Assembly: GCA_016717115.1 (NCBI GenBank)
Contig: JADKGE010000003.1
Span: 434,001 to 498,000, forward strand
Reading direction: 5' to 3'
From: Actinomycetota bacterium
Lineage (GTDB): Bacteria > Actinomycetota > Actinomycetes > S36-B12
DNA: 64,000 bases
Shown: one piece after another, positions 47,854 to 58,800 of the stretch
Layout: the number at the start of each line of letters is the position of its first letter
Position numbering within the stretch: position 1 is the stretch's first letter
Notes under the pieces: generated by a model
What the model was told of the DNA's origin: nothing
Seen by the model: only the letters and a program-made list of their open reading frames with translations
Database searches by the model: none
Program-made: the position numbers and the translations under genes

Positions 47854-47900
47854 GGTTGATCGGTAGGGGAACTCGGTGGAGTTTCGCTTCACCGTCTGAG
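47854..47900 (+). repeat. ychF 3'-end repeat R1
   Basis: The segment ends GTG GAG TTT CGC TTC ACC GTC TGA, reading VEFRFTV-stop, against VEFRFNV-stop at the end of ychF. It is not part of any gene here. It shares GTTGATCGG and the whole TTCCGCTTC-like core with R2. It lies between the DUF1801 and DUF4287 genes. Confidence 0.6.
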
Positions 47901-47968
47901 GAATCACGCGAAACGCATTCGGACCTCACGAGATCGCCTAGGCTCGTGACCTCTGAATGGGAGGCGCT

Positions 47969-48175
47969 GTGGCTGACAAGGTGACGGGACCCGCCTCGTA
48001 TTTTCCGTCGATCGAGAAGCAGTACGGACACCCGATCTCCTATTGGATGAAGCAGTTGGACTCGGTGCGCGATGCGAAGCACATGGAGCAGGTGAACTTC
48101 CTCAAGGGTCTCGGCATGGGACATGGCCACGCCAATGCGGTCGTGCACGTCTATCGAAGCGACAACAGCCTCTAG
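47969..48175 (+). CDS. DUF4287 domain protein
   Basis: 68 residues from GTG 47969, placed after GGGAGG; an ATG at 47957 would overlap that site. VTGPASYFPSIEKQYGHPISYWMKQLDS and FLKGLGMGHGHANAVVHVYR are typical of DUF4287, a small helical domain often fused to or beside DUF1801/DUF5655 proteins. It is complete as a stand-alone form. Function is unknown. Flanked by ychF-tail repeats R1 and R2. Confidence 0.82.
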   Translation: MADKVTGPASYFPSIEKQYGHPISYWMKQLDSVRDAKHMEQVNFLKGLGMGHGHANAVVHVYRSDNSL

Positions 48176-48214
48176 ATGTGCCGTCGGGGAGTCGTCGGTC
48201 GTCATCGGCATGAC

Positions 48215-48260
48215 GTTGATCGGCGACGTGACGTGGTCGAGTTCCGCTTCAACGTCTGAG
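48215..48260 (+). repeat. ychF 3'-end repeat R2
   Basis: The segment ends GAC GTG GTC GAG TTC CGC TTC AAC GTC TGA, reading DVVEFRFNV-stop, identical over nine residues to the YchF C-terminus. It carries no start and sits in a non-coding gap between the DUF4287 and cupin genes. About 34 of 46 bases match R1. Confidence 0.7.
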
Positions 48261-48292
48261 ACATAGTTCGCCGGACTGAGGGAGGGCCAACG

Positions 48293-48652
48293 ATGGGAAG
48301 TGAACCAGTGACCCCAGAGTCGAGGGGCGTGACTTCCGAAGTCCTGGCGACGGTGGATCTCGGCCCTGAGATCGAGGGCATGGAGGGTCGCCAGCTTCGG
48401 ATGCGGCTGGTGACGATCGAGCCAGGGGGCGTCTTCGGCCCCGTGCACGACCACAAGGGCAGGCCGGGGACCGTGTACGTGCTGCGAGGAACGATCACCG
48501 ACCATCGGGACGGGATCGCCACGGACTACGGACCCGGCGTGGGCTGGCCCGAGGATCAGAACACCGTCCACTGGCTCGAGAACCGAGGGACGGTTCCAGC
48601 GGTGGAGATCTCGGTCGATGTCGTTGCGTATGAGGTCGATACGCACACATAG
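48293..48652 (+). CDS. Single-domain cupin protein
   Basis: 119 residues from ATG 48293, after GAGGG. The beta-barrel pattern includes GGVFGPVHDHKGRPGTVYVLRG (first cupin motif with two His) and WPEDQNTVHWLENRGTVPAVEISVDVV (second motif). It is probably a small metal-binding enzyme or binding protein; substrate unknown. One of the small accessory genes after ychF. Confidence 0.82.
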   Translation: MGSEPVTPESRGVTSEVLATVDLGPEIEGMEGRQLRMRLVTIEPGGVFGPVHDHKGRPGTVYVLRGTITDHRDGIATDYGPGVGWPEDQNTVHWLENRGTVPAVEISVDVVAYEVDTHT

Positions 48653-48692
48653 GGATGGCTGCCTTGGTGGTCAGTCATCGATCCGTACACCG

Positions 48693-48730
48693 GGTTGCTC
48701 AACGCCGGAACTCGGTCCAGCTGCGCTTAG
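48693..48730 (+). repeat. Possible degenerate ychF 3'-end repeat R3
   Basis: GGTTG-N-TC, then GGAACTCGGT and AG-N-T-N-CGCTT occur at the same spacing as in R1, but the coding end (FRFNV-stop) is lost. Over the 23-base core about 18 bases match R1. It lies between the cupin and DHFR-like genes, where a further copy would be expected if each gene arrived by insertion. Weak on its own. Confidence 0.35.
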
Positions 48731-48782
48731 GGGCACGTAGTCTGCGCGACAGTCAATGCAACGGGCCGTGGAGGCGGAGGCA

Positions 48783-49379
48783 ATGGGCAAGGTGATTGTG
48801 GCCGCGTCGGCGTCGCTCGACGGGTTCATCGCTGACGGCGACGACGCCGTCGGCCCACTGTTCGACTGGTACGGCAACGGCGACATTCCTGTCACGATGG
48901 GCGATGCCGACCGCACCTTCTCTGTGAGCGACGCGAGCGCCCGGTACATCCGATCCTTGGGCAGCATCCGCGCCGCTGTCATCGGTCGGCACCTGTTCGA
49001 CATCACGAACGGCTGGAACGGGGTGCCGCCAGTGGGTGACCACGTGTTCGTCGTGACCCATGACCCACCGGTGCAGTGGGAGTTCCCGGACGCGCCGTTC
49101 ACGTTCGTCACCGATGGCGTCGCCAGTACGGTCGCCCAGGCCCGCGTCGCCGCAGGCGAGGGCGACGTGTCGGTGAACGCGGGTGACGTCGGCGGGCAGG
49201 CACTCGCGGCCGGTGTGGTCGATGAGGTGCACTTGAGCCTGGTGCCTGTTCTGTTCGGCGCGGGCAAACGCTTCTTCGGGACTTTCTCAGGTGCGCAGAA
49301 GATGCTGGAAAACCCGACGGTGATCGAGGGTGACCGAGTCCTGCACCTCACGTACCGGGTCCGTCGGACTAGCGCATGA
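48783..49379 (+). CDS. Dihydrofolate reductase/RibD C-terminal-like protein
   Basis: 198 residues from ATG 48783, preceded by GGCGGAGG. VIVAASASLDGFIADGDDAVGPLFDWY, AAVIGRHLFDITNGW and NAGDVGGQALAAGVVDEVHLSLVPVLFGAGKRFF are the conserved blocks of the DHFR-like/RibD-C fold in stand-alone actinobacterial proteins. It is probably an NADPH-dependent reductase; the substrate is unknown. It belongs to the small-gene set downstream of ychF. Confidence 0.85.
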   Translation: MGKVIVAASASLDGFIADGDDAVGPLFDWYGNGDIPVTMGDADRTFSVSDASARYIRSLGSIRAAVIGRHLFDITNGWNGVPPVGDHVFVVTHDPPVQWEFPDAPFTFVTDGVASTVAQARVAAGEGDVSVNAGDVGGQALAAGVVDEVHLSLVPVLFGAGKRFFGTFSGAQKMLENPTVIEGDRVLHLTYRVRRTSA

Positions 49380-49496
49380 GAGACGATCGTCAGTGACGCC
49401 CTCTGGTCTTTGTCACGTCACCGTGAGGGAATCGAGATGTGGCTGCAGGCTGTCGCCTCGTCGCCGGCCCAGCGGCTGGTCGCGAGGGGCGTCGTC

Positions 49497-49901
49497 ATGA
49501 CCGGCGAGGAGGACTTCCTGGTGGCCGCGGTGGTGCTGCGTGACGATGGCGGCCGGGTGCTTCTCGTGCGCAAGCGCGGCACTGTCCGCTACATGCTCCC
49601 GGGCGGAAAGATCGAGGCCGGTGAGACTCCGGCAGAGGCCGCCCTCCGCGAGCTCCACGAGGAGGTCGGCGCCGTCCTCGATCCGGACGTCCTCGTCCTG
49701 CTGGGGGAGTGGACGGCACCGGCGGCCAACGAGCCCGGGCACACGGTGCGGGGCCACGTGTTCGAGCATCCGTGGGTGGCCGGGTTGGGTGCGCGGGCAG
49801 AGATCGACGATCTCATCTGGCTTCATCCGGACGACATGGTCGGGCGCGATGATCTGGCTCCCCTTCTCGTGACGCGGGTGTTGCCAGCACTTGATCGCTA
49901 G
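49497..49901 (+). CDS. NUDIX hydrolase
   Basis: 134 residues from ATG 49497; an ATG at 49437 with GAGGGA upstream is a real alternative that would add 20 residues. The NUDIX box is GGKIEAGETPAEAALRELHEEVGA with all the metal-binding Glu residues. It hydrolyses a nucleoside diphosphate linked to another group; the substrate is unknown. It lies 26 bases upstream of the kinase-acetyltransferase fusion. Confidence 0.87.
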   Translation: MTGEEDFLVAAVVLRDDGGRVLLVRKRGTVRYMLPGGKIEAGETPAEAALRELHEEVGAVLDPDVLVLLGEWTAPAANEPGHTVRGHVFEHPWVAGLGARAEIDDLIWLHPDDMVGRDDLAPLLVTRVLPALDR

Positions 49902-49927
49902 CACTTTCCATCCTCTAGGTTTCCGCC

Positions 49928-51058
49928 ATGGACGTGACCGCGGTGATCGATGCGGCGACTCGACTCAGGACCGCCAAAGCCCCGTCGCTGCCGGTGATCA
50001 TCGGCGTTGAGGGATTCGGCGGTTCCGGAGAGACCACGTTCGCTGCGCGTCTCGCGGCAGCCCTGCCCGGCTCGTACGTCGTGCATCTCGACGACTTCCT
50101 CGTGAAGGAGAGGCTGACACAGCGAAGTTGGTTGGCGGGGATGTTCGATCGGCGCCGGCTCCTGGATCAGGTCCTGGTCTCGGCGACGGCGGGCCATCCC
50201 ATCGCCTATCAGCGACTGTTGTGGGACGACGGCGCCCTGAGCGAACCGGTCCCCATCCCTTCTCCGCGATATCTCATCGTGGAGGGGATCGCGACGTATG
50301 CCGGGGAGCTCGAGCAGTACTACGACCTGAGGGTCTGGATCGACGTGCCGCTCGACGTCGCATCCGGTCGAGGCCGCGCCCACGACGGCCTGAACGAGAA
50401 CGCCGGGCTGTGGGTGCTCTGGCGGGCGGACGACATCGTCGAGACGGCGCGCCTCACTCTGCGGCGGTTCACCGCGGATGACGTCGACGACCTCGTGGCC
50501 CTCGACTCCGACCCGGAGGTGATGTTCTTCGTCACCGGGGGGCTACCGACCCCGCGGGCCGAGATCGAGGACGTGATCCTGCCCTGCTGGCTGGAGTACC
50601 AGGAGACGTCGCGGGTGGTCGGCTTCTGGGCGGCGCTCGACGCCGCGAGCGGGGAGTTCCTGGGCTGGTTCCATCTCAGGCCGCGAGACGGCGCCCCGCC
50701 CGACGAGCTCGAGCTCGGATACCGGCTCCGGCGCGCAGTCTGGGGACGCGGGCTGGCGACCGAGGGCTCCCGGGCCCTGATCGGGCTGGCGTTCACGGCG
50801 ACGGGGGCTAGCCGGGTGGTTGCCGAGACCATGGTCGCGCACGCCGCCTCCCGCCGGGTCATGGAGAAGTGCGGCATGACGCCGGTGCGGGTGTTCCAGG
50901 CCGACTGGCCGTACCGGATCCCGGGAGACGAGCTCGGCGATGTCGAGTACTCCCTGCGCCGCGAGGACTGGGTCAGTACCGTGCCTCCAGATGCGCCGCG
51001 CGAGTCAGGCGAAGCGGTCGAGTCGAGGGGTCATCCCTCGCCGCCCGCCAGCGTTTGA
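49928..51058 (+). CDS. Uridine-kinase-like domain fused to GNAT acetyltransferase, P-loop Lys absent
   Basis: 376 residues. Residues 1 to about 165 are a nucleoside-kinase-like P-loop domain (VVHLDDFLVKE, YLIVEGIATYAGEL, DLRVWIDVPLDVASGRGRAHDG), but its P-loop reads GFGGSGETT: Glu35 stands where Lys is needed. The kinase stops short of its usual C-terminus and passes, after VETARLTLRRFTADDVDDL, into a RimJ/RimL-type GNAT domain (RRAVWGRGLATEGSRALIGLAF, RRVMEKCGMTPVRVFQ). This looks like an in-frame deletion fusing two genes, with a kinase half that is probably inactive. The GNAT half looks intact. Confidence 0.75.
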   Translation: MDVTAVIDAATRLRTAKAPSLPVIIGVEGFGGSGETTFAARLAAALPGSYVVHLDDFLVKERLTQRSWLAGMFDRRRLLDQVLVSATAGHPIAYQRLLWDDGALSEPVPIPSPRYLIVEGIATYAGELEQYYDLRVWIDVPLDVASGRGRAHDGLNENAGLWVLWRADDIVETARLTLRRFTADDVDDLVALDSDPEVMFFVTGGLPTPRAEIEDVILPCWLEYQETSRVVGFWAALDAASGEFLGWFHLRPRDGAPPDELELGYRLRRAVWGRGLATEGSRALIGLAFTATGASRVVAETMVAHAASRRVMEKCGMTPVRVFQADWPYRIPGDELGDVEYSLRREDWVSTVPPDAPRESGEAVESRGHPSPPASV

Positions 51059-51138
51059 CACGGGCGGCAGAATCTGGACATTCCGTTCGGCTCGGTCCCG
51101 CGATGCCGCACCCCGTACGTCAGGAAGGTCTGCCCCCG

Positions 51139-52815
51139 ATGTCAGACGGTCTGGATCGAGAGACCCTGGATTTCATGCTTGACGCCATCCGCGAGTTCGC
51201 CGCGCGGCACTGGCCCCTCGAGACGCTCCTAGAGCTGGACCACCTCGACGAGTGTCCCGTGGACACCGTGCGGCTCATGTGCGGTGACGAGCTCGGCATC
51301 CAGCTCGTGTTCATCCCCGAGGAGTACGGGGGCATGGGCGGTAGCGCCTTCGACGTGTATCGCGTCTGCGAGACGATGGCCAGCATCGACCTGGGCATCG
51401 CCACGAGCGTCCTGGCCACCTTCCTGGGCACCGACCCGATCATGGTGGGGGCTACCGAGGAGCAGAAGCAGCGCTGGCTGGGCGAGGTCGCGGAGCAGGG
51501 GTCGCTGTTCGCCTACGGGGCCACCGAGCCCGAGGCGGGCAGTGATCTCGGGTCGCTGAAGACCCGGGCCACTCCGGTCCTCACGGACGGGGAGGTCACG
51601 GGCTACCGGATCTCCGGGCGCAAGCAGTGGATCAGCAATGGCGGGATCGCCGACGCGTGCACGATCCTCGCCAATGCGCCGGGCGGCCCGACCTGGTTCG
51701 TCGTGCGCCATGGCGCTGAGGGGTTCAGCCAGGCGAAGCCCGAGGACAAGCACGGCATCCGGCTGTCGAACACTGCGGCCCTGTTCCTCGACGAGGTCGA
51801 GGTGGGGCTCGACGACCTCGTTGGCGGCGAGGAGGGGCAGGGCCTGTGGCAGGCGCAGCAGGTGTTCGGCTTCACTCGGCTCAACGTCGCGGCCTTCGGG
51901 CTCGGCGCCGGCTGGGCGGCCCTCAATCGGGCGGTCATGTACTCGACGACACGGATCCAGGCGGGAGGCCCGCTCTCGGAGAAGCAGGGCTACACCCACA
52001 AGCTGATCGTCCCGCACGCGGTTCGGCTCGAGGCCGCCCGTGCGTACATCGAGGAGACGGCCGAGCGGCTCGACTCGGGGGAGGGCAGCCTCAACACCGA
52101 GGGGGCCATCGCGAAGTACATGGCGACCGAGTGCGGGAACGCCGCGGCGGACGCGAGCATCCAGGCGCTTGGCGGCTACGGCTACACGCGTGAGTACCTC
52201 GTCGAGAAGATCAAGCGGGACGTGCGCATCACCACTATCTACGAGGGCACCTCGGAGATCATGGAGATGACCATCGCCCGAGACCGGTGGCAGCAGCACC
52301 TCAAGACGCAGGGGGCGCACTACCGCGCCGCCGCCGCCGAGCTCGAGCAGGTGCACGCGACCTCGCCGCAGGTCGGCGCCGACGTCGCGGCGCTGGGACT
52401 GCACTCCCTGGCCGGGCTGCTCGAGTGGGCCAGGGTCGGGCGCCTCACCCGCAATCAGCACGTGCTCTTCCGGCTCGGCGAGCTCATCGCCTTCGCCGAG
52501 ACGGCCGCCGCCTTCTCTCGTCGGGCCGCGCGCGCGGCCGCCGGCACCCTGTCGGAGAAGGCCGACCACGGCTTTGACGCCGAGGGCCTCGCGACCCTGG
52601 CACGCGTCTTCGCGCGTGAGGCCGCGGAACGTGTGGCCACCGAGGGCCAGCGGCTGGTGCTGGGGGCAGGGGGAGCGCAGGCTGCGCAGCTGCCGGAGCT
52701 CTCGGCGGCCCTGTGCCTGCCGCAGATCCAGGCCGCTCAGACCGGACTGATCGCGGACATGGACGCCGCCGTCGCCGCCATCTACCACCGTGCCGAGCTG
52801 GCCAGCCACCTCTGA
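51139..52815 (+). CDS. Acyl-CoA dehydrogenase family protein of the lipid-synthase cluster
   Basis: 558 residues from ATG 51139; ATG 51103 is an alternative. FIPEEYGGMGGSAFDVYRVCETMASIDLG, FAYGATEPEAGSDLGSLKTRA, GRKQWISNGG and QALGGYGYTREYLVEKIKRDVRITTIYEGTSEIMEM cover the FAD and substrate sites, the last with the catalytic Glu context (YEGTSEI). About 120 C-terminal residues extend past the standard fold, as in larger ACAD subgroups. It precedes the megasynthase by 52 bases and is probably co-transcribed, so it may desaturate an acyl intermediate or product; this is inference. Confidence 0.85.
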   Translation: MSDGLDRETLDFMLDAIREFAARHWPLETLLELDHLDECPVDTVRLMCGDELGIQLVFIPEEYGGMGGSAFDVYRVCETMASIDLGIATSVLATFLGTDPIMVGATEEQKQRWLGEVAEQGSLFAYGATEPEAGSDLGSLKTRATPVLTDGEVTGYRISGRKQWISNGGIADACTILANAPGGPTWFVVRHGAEGFSQAKPEDKHGIRLSNTAALFLDEVEVGLDDLVGGEEGQGLWQAQQVFGFTRLNVAAFGLGAGWAALNRAVMYSTTRIQAGGPLSEKQGYTHKLIVPHAVRLEAARAYIEETAERLDSGEGSLNTEGAIAKYMATECGNAAADASIQALGGYGYTREYLVEKIKRDVRITTIYEGTSEIMEMTIARDRWQQHLKTQGAHYRAAAAELEQVHATSPQVGADVAALGLHSLAGLLEWARVGRLTRNQHVLFRLGELIAFAETAAAFSRRAARAAAGTLSEKADHGFDAEGLATLARVFAREAAERVATEGQRLVLGAGGAQAAQLPELSAALCLPQIQAAQTGLIADMDAAVAAIYHRAELASHL

Positions 52816-52867
52816 GCCCTGATCCGCCGGCAGACCCCCGACCGAACCGAGCGCTGGAGTGAACGCC

Positions 52868-55800
52868 ATGACCGAGGACTACGCCGACCGGGCAGTCGCG
52901 ATCGTCGGGGTGGGTGCTGTCATGCCGGACGCGCCAGACGCGGCGTCGTTCTGGGCGAACATCACCGGCGGCCGGTACAGCATCACCGACATCCCGGCCG
53001 GCCGTTGGGACCCGGAGCTCTACTACGACCCGGATCCGCACGCACCCGAGAAGACCTACTCCAAGATCGGCGCCTGGGTGCGCGAGTTCGACTGGAACCC
53101 CCTTGCCTGGAAGCTGCCGATCCCGCCGCTGGTCTCGGCGGCCATGGACGACGGGCAGAAGTGGGCGGTGGCCTGCACCCGGGCCGCCCTCATTGACGCT
53201 GGCTGGCCGGAGCGTCCCCTCGACCACGAGCGGACCGCCGTGATCCTCGGCAATGCGATGGCCGGAGAGAAGCATTACCTGACGGCCATGCGGATCCACT
53301 TCCCCGAGTTCGCGCGCGCCCTCGAGCAGTCGCCGAGCTTCGCCGCGCTGCCGGTGCAGGTGCGCGCGGACATGCTCGCGGAGGCGCACGACCTGTTCCT
53401 GGCGGCCACGCCGCCGATCACCGAGGACACGATGCCCGGCGAGCTCGCGAACGTCATCGCCGGACGGATCGCCAACGTGTTCGACTTCCGGGGCCCCAAC
53501 TTCATCACGGACGCCGCCTGCGCGTCGGCGCTCGCCGCCATCTCCGCCGGGGTGGAGGGCCTGCTGTCCCACGAGTTCGACGCCGTCCTGACGGGTGGCA
53601 TCGACCGCAACATGGGGGCGTCGTCGTTCGTGAAGTTCTGCAAGATCGGTGCCCTCTCGGCCACCGGCACTCGCCCCTATGCCGACGGCGCGGACGGCTT
53701 CGTGATGGGCGAGGGCGCCGCCGTGTTCCTGTTGAAGCGCGTGTCCGATGCCGAGCGCGACGGCGACCGGGTCTACGCGGTGCTGCGCGGGATCGCCGGC
53801 TCGAGCGACGGCAAGGGCAAGGGCATCACCGCCCCCAACCCGGTGGGGCAGCGGCTGGCGGTCGAACGTGCCTGGCGGCAGGCCGGCCTGAGCCCGGCCT
53901 CGGCCACGATGGTCGAGGGCCATGGCACGTCGACTCGGGTGGGCGACGTGGCCGAGGTCGACGCCCTGATGTCTGTCTTCGGGGCAGCGGGGGCCGCGCC
54001 CGGCTCGATCGCCCTCGGCTCCGTCAAGTCCAACATCGGGCACCTGAAGGCGGCGGCGGGCGCGGACGGGCTGTTCAAGGCCGTCATGTCGTTGCACCAC
54101 AAGGTGCTGCCGCCCAGCCTCGGCTTCGCGGCACCCAATCCCAACATCGACTTCGCGGCCGGTCCGTTCCGGGTCAACACCGAGCTGCGGGAATGGCCGA
54201 CGCCGCCGTCCGGCGTCCGGTCCGCAGGGGTGAGTGCGTTCGGCTTCGGCGGCACGAACTTCCACGTCGTGCTCGAGGAGCACGTTCCCGGGCGGCTGCG
54301 CAGCCCCGGCCCGAGGACCTATGCGGTCGGAGCCGTCGCCGCGCCATCGGCGGCCGCGGTTGCTCCCGCCTCGCCGCCCAACCCCCCGCGGGGCCTGCTG
54401 GTTGTCGGCGATGCGGACCAGGCCGCGGTCGCCGTCCGGCTCGCCGCCGTCGCGAAGGACGCGGCCATCGGTGTGGCACCTGCCCCGGCGCCGCCGGCGG
54501 CGGCCGACCTCTCGGCCCCCGTGCGCGTGGCCATCGACTTCGCCGACGCCGCGGACCTGGCCGACAAGGCCGGAAAGGCGCTGGCCGCGCTCAAGGCCGG
54601 GCAGCCGGCCGTGTGGCGGGCCCTGCGGGCCCGGGGGATCTTCCTCGGCCATGGACCCGCGCCGCGCACCGCCTTCCTGTTCACCGGCCAGGGCTCGCAG
54701 TACGTGAACATGCTCAAGGAACTGCGCGCCACCGAGTCGATCGTCGCCGACACGTTCGCCGAGGCCGATCGCGTGATGGAGCCACTGCTCGGGCGTCCCC
54801 TCACCGACTTCATCTTCATCGACGCCGATGACCCGGACGCCGTCACGACCCTCGAACAGCAGCTGCTCCAGACGGAGATCACCCAGCCGGCCGTGCTGGC
54901 GTCCGACATCGCCGTCCATCGGCTGCTCGCCACCTACGGGATCACCCCCGACATGGTGATGGGCCACAGCCTCGGCGAGTACGCCGCCCTGGTGGCGGCC
55001 GGATCCTTGTCCTTCGCCTCCGCGCTGGAGGCCGTCAGTGCCCGCGGGCACGAGATGGCCGCCCTCACGATGGAGGACAACGGGGCGATGGCCGCGGTCT
55101 TCGCCCCCATCGCGGAGATCGATCGCGTGGTGGCTGCCGCCGACGGGTATGTCGTCGTCGCCAACGTCAACAGCTTCAGCCAGGCCGTCATCGGCGGCAC
55201 CACCGCGGCCGTCACGTCGGTCATCGACACCTTCACCCAGGGCGGCTTCACCGCCGTGCGGATCCCGGTGAGTCATGCGTTCCACACCTCGATCGTGGCT
55301 CCGGTCAGTGCCCCCCTCATGGACACGTTGAGCCGGATGGACCTGCGCGCCCCCGAGCTGCCGATCGTGGCCAACGTCGACGGCGAGTTCTACCCGACGG
55401 GTGCGGCTGCGGACGCCGGGATGGTCGACATCCTCGGCCGCCAGGTGGCGTCACCCGTGCAGTTCGTCCATGGCCTCGAGACGCTGTATGACGCGGGCGC
55501 GCGGGTGTTCGTCGAGGTGGGTCCGAAGCGAGCGCTGCACGGCTTCGCCGAGGACGTCCTGTCTACCGTCCACGACGACGCCCAGGCCCTGTTCACCAAC
55601 CACCCGAAGCTGGGCGACATCGCCTCCTTCAACCAGGGCCTGGCCGGGCTGTACGCGGCCGGCCTCGGCGCGCCGGCCCCGGCCGCAGCCGCACCGTCAG
55701 TCGTCGTCGCACCAGTGCCCACACCCGCGCCGGTACCCGTAGCGCCCACCGCCGGCGCGCCGGCGGCCCCGACCCCCTCTCCTGGAGCCGCCATGACCAC

Positions 55801-58800
55801 CGACCGCTACCTCGAGCTCGGCCACCTCTTCGCCGACTTCCTCGACCACGGCCGGGAGATCATGGGTGGGGGCGCTCCCGCCGGTGCCGGTGGCCCGGTG
55901 ACGACCGAGCCGGTCGTCGTCACGGGTGCCGCTCTGGGCCTGCCGGGCACGGAGCGGGTGTTCGACGACCACAACGTGGCCCGACTGCTCAGTGGCGAGC
56001 AGCTCATCGACCTGATTCCGGCCAAGCTCCGGAACAAGATCCTCAGCAAGAACGTCACCCGCCTGGTCAAGGGCGAGCAGGGCGGGCGCTTCGAGTCCAT
56101 CGACGACCCTGCCGACGTGCTCAAGCTGGCCGGTCGCGCCGGACTGCTCGACATGGTCGAGGAGTTCGGCATCGACCCCGAGCGCGACCGGGCCCTGGAC
56201 ACCGTCACGCGGCTGGCCATCGGCGCGGGCTTCGATGCCCTGCGCGACGCCGGCATCCCGCTCGTCCAGCACTACCGGCTCACCTCGCTGGGCACGCAGC
56301 TGCCGAGCCGCTGGGGCCTGCCCGAGGCCATGCGTGACGACACCGGCGTCATCTTCGCGTCCGCGTTCCCGGGGATGGACGCCTTCGCCGACGAGATGGA
56401 GCGCCACTACACCGATCTGGCGCGCCGTCAGCAGCTGGAGGCGCTGCGCTCGCTGCGCGCGCGCGTGACGGATGCCGAGCCGGTCGCGGCCGAGCTCGAC
56501 CACCGCATCCGCGAGATCGAGGCCCTGCTGGCCGAGGACGGCTACCAGTTCGACCGTCGGTTCCTGTTCCGCGTGCTGTCGATGGGGCACTCGCAGTTCG
56601 CGGAGATCATCGGGGCGCGCGGACCGAACACTCAGGTGAACTCTGCCTGCGCCAGCACGACCCAGGCGATCTCCCTGGCGGAGGACTGGATCCGGGCCGG
56701 CCGTTGCACGCGCGTGGTCATCGTCGCGGGCGACGACGTCACGTCCGACAACCTCGTGGAGTGGATCGGCGCCGGCTTCCTCGCCTCTGGTGCGGCAGCG
56801 ACGGACGCCGTCGTGGAGAACGCCGCCTTGCCGTTCGACAACCGCCGGCACGGGATGATCATGGGAATGGGAGCGGCCGGGCTGGTCGTGGAGTCGGCGC
56901 CGGCCGCTCGCGAGCGCGGAATCCAGCCCATCTGCGAGGTACTCGCCACGGTCACGGCGAACAGCGCCTTCCATGGCACGCGGCTCGACGTCGAGCACAT
57001 CGGGTCGCTGATGGAACGGCTCGTGGTCCAGGCGGAGGGCCGCGGGGTGCGGCGTCACGACATCGCTCCCGAGATGGTCTTCGTGTCCCACGAGACGTAC
57101 ACACCGGCCCGTGGGGGCAGCGCCGCGGCCGAGATCAACGCCCTTCGTCGCGTCTTCGGACCCGACGCCGATCGCATCGTGATCGCGAACACCAAGGGCT
57201 TCACGGGCCACCCGATGGGTGTCGGGATCGAGGACGTGGTCGCCGTCAAGTCGCTGGAGACCGGTCTCATCCCTCCGATTCCGAACTTCCGCGAGATCGA
57301 TCCGGAGCTCGGCAGTCTCAACCTGTCCACGGGGGGTGCCTACCCCGTGCGGTTCGCCCTGCGACTGGCCGCGGGCTTCGGCTCCCAGATCAGCATGACG
57401 CTGCTGCGGTGGACCCCTATGCCCGATGGCGCGCACCGCGAGCCGACGGCGCTGGGCTACGGCTACCGGATCGTGGACTCGGCCGCCTGGACCGCATGGC
57501 TGCGCCGCATGAGCGGCGCGCAGGATCCGCAGCTCGAGGTCGTGCAGCGCCGGCTGCGCGTGATCGACGGTGGCCGCCCGGCGCCGGTAGCCGCGCCGGC
57601 TCCGGTGGCGCAAGCGGCGCCCGTCGCGCCGGTGGTTCCGGTGCCCCCGCCGATGCCGCCCGCTCCCGCCCCTGTCGTGCCTGCGGCTCCCACGGTGGAT
57701 CCGGTGGTGGCGGAGGTGCTGGCGGTGGTGTCGGCGAAGACGGGCTATCCGGTGGAGATGCTGGATCTCGACCTGGATCTCGAGGCCGACTTGGGCGTGG
57801 ACACGGTGAAGCAGGCGGAGGTGTTCGCGGCGATCCGGGAGTCGTTCGCGATCCCGCGCGATGACGCACTGGCGCTGCGGGACTACCCGACGCTGACGCA
57901 TGTCGTGGGCTTCGTCCGCGACCGTGGCACGAACCTGCCGGCGGCACCGACTGCTGCGGCCCCCGTGGCGGCGTCGCCTGTGGCGGTGGCGCCGGTGTCC
58001 ACTGCAGGACCGGCCGAGCCGTCGGTGGATCCGGTGGTGGCAGAGGTACTGGCGGTGGTGTCGGCGAAGACGGGCTACCCGGTGGAGATGCTGGATCTCG
58101 ACCTGGATCTCGAGGCCGACTTGGGCGTGGACACGGTGAAGCAGGCGGAGGTGTTCGCGGCGATCCGTGAGTCGTTCGCGATCCCGCGGGATGACGCGCT
58201 GGCGCTGCGGGACTACCCGACGCTGACGCATGTCGTGGGCTTCGTCCGCGAGCGTGGCACGAACCTGCCGGCGGCACCGGTTGCTGCGGCCCCCGTAGCG
58301 GCGGTGGCACAGGCGGTGGCGCCCGTGGCGGCTGCTCCTGCGCCGTCGAGTGATCCGGTGGTGGCGGAGGTATTGGCGGTGGTGTCGGCGAAGACGGGCT
58401 ATCCGGTGGAGATGCTGGATCTCGACCTGGATCTCGAGGCCGACCTGGGCGTGGACACGGTGAAGCAGGCGGAGGTGTTCGCGGCGATCCGGGAGTCGTT
58501 CGCGATCCCGCGCGATGACGCACTGGCGCTGCGGGACTACCCGACGCTGACGCATGTCGTGGGCTTCGTCCGCGAGCGCGGCACGAACCTGCCGGCGGCA
58601 CCAGTGATCGAGGCCACGGTGGTGGCGCCGGTGTCCGCTGCGGGTCCGGCTGAGCCGTCGGGTGATCCGGTGGTGGCGGAGGTGCTGGCGGTGGTGTCGG
58701 CGAAGACGGGCTATCCGGTGGAGATGCTGGATCTCGACCTGGATCTCGAGGCCGACCTGGGCGTGGACACGGTGAAGCAAGCGGAGATCTTCGCGGCGAT

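Noticed and set aside
49410..49440. A fourth ychF-tail remnant (TCACCGT-GAGGGAATC) before the NUDIX gene
   Set aside because: Only about 15 bases resemble the end of R1 and they need gaps; too weak to call.
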